From: CANRPC01 sp964456095
GTDB lineage: Bacteria > Bacillota_I > Bacilli_A > RFN20 > CAG-449
Reading direction: 5' to 3'
Assembly: GCA_964456095.1 (NCBI GenBank)
Contig: CAYVZF010000046.1
Span: forward strand, 1 to 10,613
Length of the DNA: 10,613 bases
In this document: positions 6,961-10,613 of the stretch, piece after piece
Position numbering within the stretch: the first letter of the stretch is position 1
Layout: the number at the start of each line of letters is the position of its first letter
The notes under the pieces: generated by a model
What the model was told of the DNA's origin: nothing
What the model saw: only the letters and a program-made list of their open reading frames with translations
Databases searched by the model: none
Made by a program: the position numbers and the translations under genes

Positions 6961-7908
6961 ATGGATGAAAAAACATTTAATCATATTATTGAAGTTAAAA
7001 ACTTAACAAAAGATTATGGACATTCTAGGGGTGTTTTTGATGTTAGTATTCATGTTGATAAAGGTGAAGTATTCGGCTTTCTTGGTCCTAATGGTGCTGG
7101 TAAATCCACAACTATTAGGCATTTGATGGGGTTTTCTAAGCCAGATAAAGGCACAACTAAAATATTAGGATTTAATACTTTTGATGAATATTATAAAGTA
7201 TTATCAAATGTTGGATATATTCCTGGTGAAATTGCTTTGCCTGATGGATTAACTGGATATGAATTTATTAAAATGATTCAAGATTTACAGCACATTCATA
7301 ATAAAGATAAATTAGATGAAATGATAAAATTGTTTGAATTAGATGATAAATCTTTATCAATGGAAACGAAAAGGATGAGCCTAGGTATTAAAAGAAAACT
7401 TGCAATAGTTACTGCATTTATGTCTGATCCAGAGGTGCTTATTCTTGATGAACCAACAAGTGGATTAGATCCTCTTATGCAAGAGAACTTTATTAATTTT
7501 ATTCATAAGGAAAAAGAAAGAGGAAAAACTATCTTGCTTTCTAGCCATATATTTTCAGAAATCGATAATACATGTGATCGTATCGCTATTATAAAAGATG
7601 GAAGAATTGTTTCAGAGTTTATTGCAAATGATCTTAAACATGCTTCACTAAAAAAATATATTATTGACTTTATGGATAAAGATAATTTAGAAAGATTTAT
7701 TATAAAAAGTAAAAAACTAAAATCTTTAAATATTATTAATATCAATGATAGGAAGTTAACTATTTCTTTAGAGGATATTGAACTTAATAAATTAATTGAA
7801 ATTATATCTAGTTTAGATATTTCATCATTTTCAAATCAAAAAGAGACTTTAGAAGATTACTTTATGAAGTTTTATAAAGAAGAAAAAGAATTTGGAGGTG
7901 ATTTATAG
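6961..7908 (+). CDS. ABC exporter ATP-binding protein (first of two paralogues)
   Basis: The ATG at 6961 follows AAAGGAG (6947-6953) at 7-bp spacing. The 315-residue protein is an ABC-2/BcrA-NatA-type ATPase: Walker A GPNGAGKST (42-50), a Q-loop region GYIPGE (85-90) without the usual Gln, a variant signature MSLGIKRK (139-146) in place of LSGGQ, Walker B VLILDEP (159-165) with catalytic Glu, D-loop SGLD (167-170) and switch His196. All catalytic ATPase residues appear intact. The extra C-terminal about 95 residues after the ATPase core are typical of this family. It would hydrolyse ATP on the cytosolic side to drive the permease encoded two genes downstream. Its 3' end holds the ribosome binding site of the next gene, and the two genes share one base. 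The substrate is unknown; drug, peptide or lipid export is the usual range for TetR-controlled members. Confidence 0.93.
   Translation: MDEKTFNHIIEVKNLTKDYGHSRGVFDVSIHVDKGEVFGFLGPNGAGKSTTIRHLMGFSKPDKGTTKILGFNTFDEYYKVLSNVGYIPGEIALPDGLTGYEFIKMIQDLQHIHNKDKLDEMIKLFELDDKSLSMETKRMSLGIKRKLAIVTAFMSDPEVLILDEPTSGLDPLMQENFINFIHKEKERGKTILLSSHIFSEIDNTCDRIAIIKDGRIVSEFIANDLKHASLKKYIIDFMDKDNLERFIIKSKKLKSLNIININDRKLTISLEDIELNKLIEIISSLDISSFSNQKETLEDYFMKFYKEEKEFGGDL
7894..7902 (+). promoter_or_regulatory. Strong ribosome binding site for the second ATPase
   Basis: GGAGGTGAT (7894-7902) is a near-complete anti-16S match, 5 bp before the GTG at 7908. It justifies choosing a GTG start that overlaps the TAG stop of the preceding gene by one base (TAGTG), an arrangement that favours translational coupling and matched amounts of the two ATPases. 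Confidence 0.8.
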
Positions 7909-8816
7909 TGAGTCTAATTGAAATTAAGAATTTGACAAAAGATTATGGAAAAGGAAGAGGCATATTTAATTTAAATTTAAATATAGAAAAAGGTGAAATG
8001 ATTGGTTATGTTGGAACTAATGGAAGTGGTAAAACAACAACTATTAGACATATTATGGGATTTTTAAAACCAACAGATGGTGAAGTTTTGATTAATGGAC
8101 TATCTTCTTGGGAACATTCTAGTGAAATAGTAAAAGATATTGGATATGTTCCTGGTGAGATAGCATTTCCGGATTTGAAAACAGGTATTGATTTTTTAAA
8201 ATGCCAAGCAGAATTTTTAAATATTAAAGAAATGTCATACGCTAATGAATTAATTAAAAGATTGCAACTTGATCCATCTGCTAATCTAAAAAGAATGAGT
8301 AAAGGTATGAAACAAAAGACTGCTTTAGTTGCTGCATTAATGAATGATTCACCTATTATTATTCTAGATGAGCCGACTACAGGACTTGACCCGTTAATGC
8401 GCTCGACATTCTTAGATATTATTAAAGAAGAACATAATAAAGGAAAAACAATATTTATGAGCAGTCATAGTTTTGAAGAATTAGAAAAAACTTGTGATAA
8501 GGTGGTTTTAATTAATGATGGTAAGATAGTGGATATATGTGATATGAATGAAATAAGAAATCGAAAGAATAAAGATTTTAAAATAGAATTCAATACTCAT
8601 AATGATTATTTAAGATTTAAAAATGAATCTTATAAAATTATTAGATTACAAGAACAATATAATCAAGTAACGATTAATATTGATTCAAATAAAACGTCTT
8701 TATTATTAAAAACGCTTAAAAATTATAATGTTAAATTTATATCTGAAATGCCATATACATTAGAAATGCATTTTAAAAAAATAATGTTATCAAAAATAAG
8801 TACTAGGAGGAATTAA
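7908..8816 (+). CDS. ABC exporter ATP-binding protein (second paralogue)
   Basis: This 302-residue ATPase starts at GTG 7908 behind a strong ribosome binding site. Motifs: Walker A GTNGSGKT (36-43), Q-loop region GYVPGE (79-84), signature MSKGMKQK (130-137), Walker B IIILDEP (150-156) with catalytic Glu, TTGLD D-loop (157-161) and switch His187. It is clearly a paralogue of the preceding protein: both share NLTKDYG, TTIRH-x-MGF-x-KP, GY-x-PGEIA-x-PD and LDPLM, which points to a tandem duplication followed by divergence. Both active sites look intact, unlike heterodimers with one dead site. I infer that the two ATPases form a heterodimer on the single downstream permease, though separate homodimers cannot be excluded. 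The gene ends within the next gene's AGGAGG region (stop TAA 8814-8816), 2 bp before the permease ATG. Confidence 0.93.
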   Translation: MSLIEIKNLTKDYGKGRGIFNLNLNIEKGEMIGYVGTNGSGKTTTIRHIMGFLKPTDGEVLINGLSSWEHSSEIVKDIGYVPGEIAFPDLKTGIDFLKCQAEFLNIKEMSYANELIKRLQLDPSANLKRMSKGMKQKTALVAALMNDSPIIILDEPTTGLDPLMRSTFLDIIKEEHNKGKTIFMSSHSFEELEKTCDKVVLINDGKIVDICDMNEIRNRKNKDFKIEFNTHNDYLRFKNESYKIIRLQEQYNQVTINIDSNKTSLLLKTLKNYNVKFISEMPYTLEMHFKKIMLSKISTRRN

Positions 8817-8818
8817 AA

Positions 8819-10612
8819 ATGTTTAATAAAGCTTTATTTAAACAATCGTGTAAAGCAAATGGAACAATGTGGACGATTGTAACTTTTGCAGTTTGCTTTA
8901 TGCTTGCTTGTGTTATGTTAATATCAGGAAGTGGAAATATTGGTGAAGTAAAAAATGCAATACAAGATACCATAATTACTAAAGAAATTGATGCCCAATT
9001 AGAAAAAAGAGCATTATATTATTACAAATCATCCGAAGATGGTTTGATTGAATTTGATGAATTATTTGCAAAAAATGCATCTGATACATTATCGTATTTA
9101 TCTTGGGTGTCTTCTTCGCCAAAAAAAGAATCATATACAAATGAAAATGATTATTATCAAGCTGTATCTACGTGGAACTTAAAAATGCCTAGCATGAATA
9201 CTTCATGTGGAAGTGAATATGTTAAAAAGATAAATACTTGGACTAGTGAAATGCCAATAATATCAAATTATTCTACAACTGAAGAATATTTTTTAGAGCT
9301 TGATAGGTGGAATAGTAAAACACCATTATCTAGTGAATTTGCTATTACTGAAGCATACGTTACCTCCATTGAAGAATTAAAAATTTATATTAATGATTAC
9401 GCTACTAATATGGGATATGAAAGTGATTCAAAAGAAACTAATGAATTATTAGGAGTTATTATGTTTTCTATTAATCCTAATGGAATGTTTAATGATTATT
9501 TCATAGATAATAATGAAGATTTATTAGATGATTATAATGTTACTAATTTAGTAAATCATATAGTCGCTGGTGATATTTTAAATTATTTAAATTCTGATGA
9601 AAGAATTGAATATAGACAAAATCGTTCTTTTTTATCATCTCCAATATTTTTATCTTCTAACATGTTAAAAGAGGAAAATGTTAATAATGTCATAGATTCA
9701 TTATCTAATTATGGAATTGATAAAGAAAAATATGAATCATTTGGTTATACATACGAAACAATAAAGCATTTATCAAATACTTCAATAGTCACTTATCAAG
9801 GAAGAATTGATTATGAGTTATCATTAATAAAAGCAAGTGATTATAAGACAAATGAAGAATATTTAAGTGCAATAAAAGAAAAGAAAGAAGAATTGAGTGA
9901 TGATATATCATCAAGCTTTTTATCAACATTGCCATCAACAGTATCTGAAGCATTAGAAGAAATTGGTAAAGCTGATTTATACACATTAATTGTTGGATCT
10001 ATTTTCTATAAATTAGCAGGATTATTATTACCAATTATTTATATGATTATGACATCTAATAACTTAATTGCAGGTCAAGTTGACAGCGGTTCTATGGCAT
10101 ATGTATTATCTACATCAACAAAAAGAAAAGAGATTGTTTTTACTCAAGCTGCTTATTTAATTGGTTCATTATGTGCGATGTTCCTATGCACGTCTTTAAC
10201 TGGTATTATATGTCTTTGTTTTGTTTCTAATGTAGAATTAACCTTTGGAAATTTATTACTTTTAAATCTTGGAGCTTTCTTAGTTTTATTTGCTCTTTCT
10301 GGCCTTTGCTTTTTCACATCATGTTATTTTGATAGAAGTAAACGTTCTATTGCTATTGGAGGAGGGCTTAGTATATTTGCTTTAGTTGCGGCAATGCTTG
10401 GCTTATTTGGAAGTCCTGCAATACCATCAGTTATTCGACTTACATCTCTTAATTATTTTAATTATGTAACTATTATTTCATTATTTGATGTCATTTCAAT
10501 TATTGATGGAAATTTGATATATATATGGAAGTTTGTTATTTTATTTGTTCTTGGTTTAATAGGATATTTATTAGGAACTAGAAAGTTTATTAAAAAAGAT
10601 TTACCTTTATAA
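8819..10612 (+). CDS. ABC-2-type exporter permease with large loop between TM1 and TM2
   Basis: The ATG at 8819 follows AGGAGG (8805-8810) at 8-bp spacing. The 597-residue protein has one N-terminal membrane segment (about 18-38), a hydrophilic region of about 350 residues (39-387), and five C-terminal segments (about 388-411, 445-468, 478-500, 510-530 and 567-587). Six helices with a big loop after the first match ABC-2 permeases; the loop is expected to lie outside the cell. The stretch Q420-K437 (GQVDSGSMAYVLSTSTKRK) resembles the conserved segment that contacts the ATPases in ABC-2 permeases. Residues about 93-169 of the loop contain four 22-23-residue repeats with conserved Trp and Pro. 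As the only permease beside two ATPases, it could homodimerise above an ATPase heterodimer. The gene is complete, ending TAA at 10610-10612; no terminator is seen before the window ends one base later, so the operon may continue. Confidence 0.9.
   Translation: MFNKALFKQSCKANGTMWTIVTFAVCFMLACVMLISGSGNIGEVKNAIQDTIITKEIDAQLEKRALYYYKSSEDGLIEFDELFAKNASDTLSYLSWVSSSPKKESYTNENDYYQAVSTWNLKMPSMNTSCGSEYVKKINTWTSEMPIISNYSTTEEYFLELDRWNSKTPLSSEFAITEAYVTSIEELKIYINDYATNMGYESDSKETNELLGVIMFSINPNGMFNDYFIDNNEDLLDDYNVTNLVNHIVAGDILNYLNSDERIEYRQNRSFLSSPIFLSSNMLKEENVNNVIDSLSNYGIDKEKYESFGYTYETIKHLSNTSIVTYQGRIDYELSLIKASDYKTNEEYLSAIKEKKEELSDDISSSFLSTLPSTVSEALEEIGKADLYTLIVGSIFYKLAGLLLPIIYMIMTSNNLIAGQVDSGSMAYVLSTSTKRKEIVFTQAAYLIGSLCAMFLCTSLTGIICLCFVSNVELTFGNLLLLNLGAFLVLFALSGLCFFTSCYFDRSKRSIAIGGGLSIFALVAAMLGLFGSPAIPSVIRLTSLNYFNYVTIISLFDVISIIDGNLIYIWKFVILFVLGLIGYLLGTRKFIKKDLPL
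9086..9325 (+). repeat. Four degenerate 22-23-residue repeats in the permease loop
   Basis: Trp96, Trp119, Trp141 and Trp164 are spaced 23, 22 and 23 residues apart, and each is followed by Pro exactly five residues later (101, 124, 146, 169). In the last three units a Tyr sits exactly seven residues before Trp (112, 134, 157). A possible fifth, Trp-less unit has Tyr180. The consensus is roughly Y-x6-W-x3-(S/M/T)-P. The repeat is visible only at protein level; the DNA copies have diverged. Confidence 0.75.
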
Positions 10613-10613
10613 A

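Noticed and set aside
1..10613. Mycoplasma-type genetic code (TGA = Trp) suggested by the low GC
   Set aside because: All Trp codons seen are TGG and no TGA occurs in frame; however, no gene here ends in TGA either, so the window cannot prove that TGA is a stop.

Overview
The window is a very AT-rich bacterial stretch (by eye roughly 25-30% GC) with dense genes, strong AGGAGG-type ribosome binding sites and few, small intergenic gaps. This suits a low-GC Bacillota/Mycoplasmatota lineage, possibly an uncultured gut Bacilli/RF39/Erysipelotrichia-like organism, but no marker gene here fixes the taxon. About 25 Trp residues are all encoded by TGG, no gene carries an in-frame TGA, and stops are TAA or TAG. 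The Mycoplasma-type code is therefore not indicated.

Left region (1-4236, + strand) is a tight co-directional cluster. It holds (i) the 3' part of a gene entering from the left edge, with BspA-type LRR_5 repeats followed by a multi-spanning membrane domain; (ii) a 667-residue soluble protein of unknown function with a charged coiled coil and C-terminal TPR-like repeats; and (iii) an aldo/keto reductase gene broken by a +1 frameshift in an A8 tract and by a TAA inside the conserved C-terminal SH-x-DP motif. A bidirectional hairpin terminator (4239-4277) separates it from the next unit.

Middle region (4289-6830, - strand): a secreted lipoprotein with a large right-handed beta-helix of the Cthe_2159/DUF4353 carbohydrate-binding type, preceded on the same strand by a TetR/AcrR-family regulator.

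Right region (6831-10612, + strand): a 130-bp divergent control region with a near-perfect 26-bp palindrome (probable TetR operator) and promoter elements. A tight three-gene ABC exporter operon follows: two paralogous ATPases sharing one base (stop/GTG) and an ABC-2-like permease with a ~350-residue loop between TM1 and TM2. The inferred logic is that the TetR protein senses a compound and controls the divergent exporter; the ATPases probably act as a heterodimer on the single permease.

I see no RNA genes, CRISPR, transposase, integrase or phage genes. I do not see a clearly new defence or mobile system. The points most worth a second look are the regular Y-x6-W-x4-P repeats in the permease loop, the doubly broken reductase, and the LRR-membrane/TPR gene pair.
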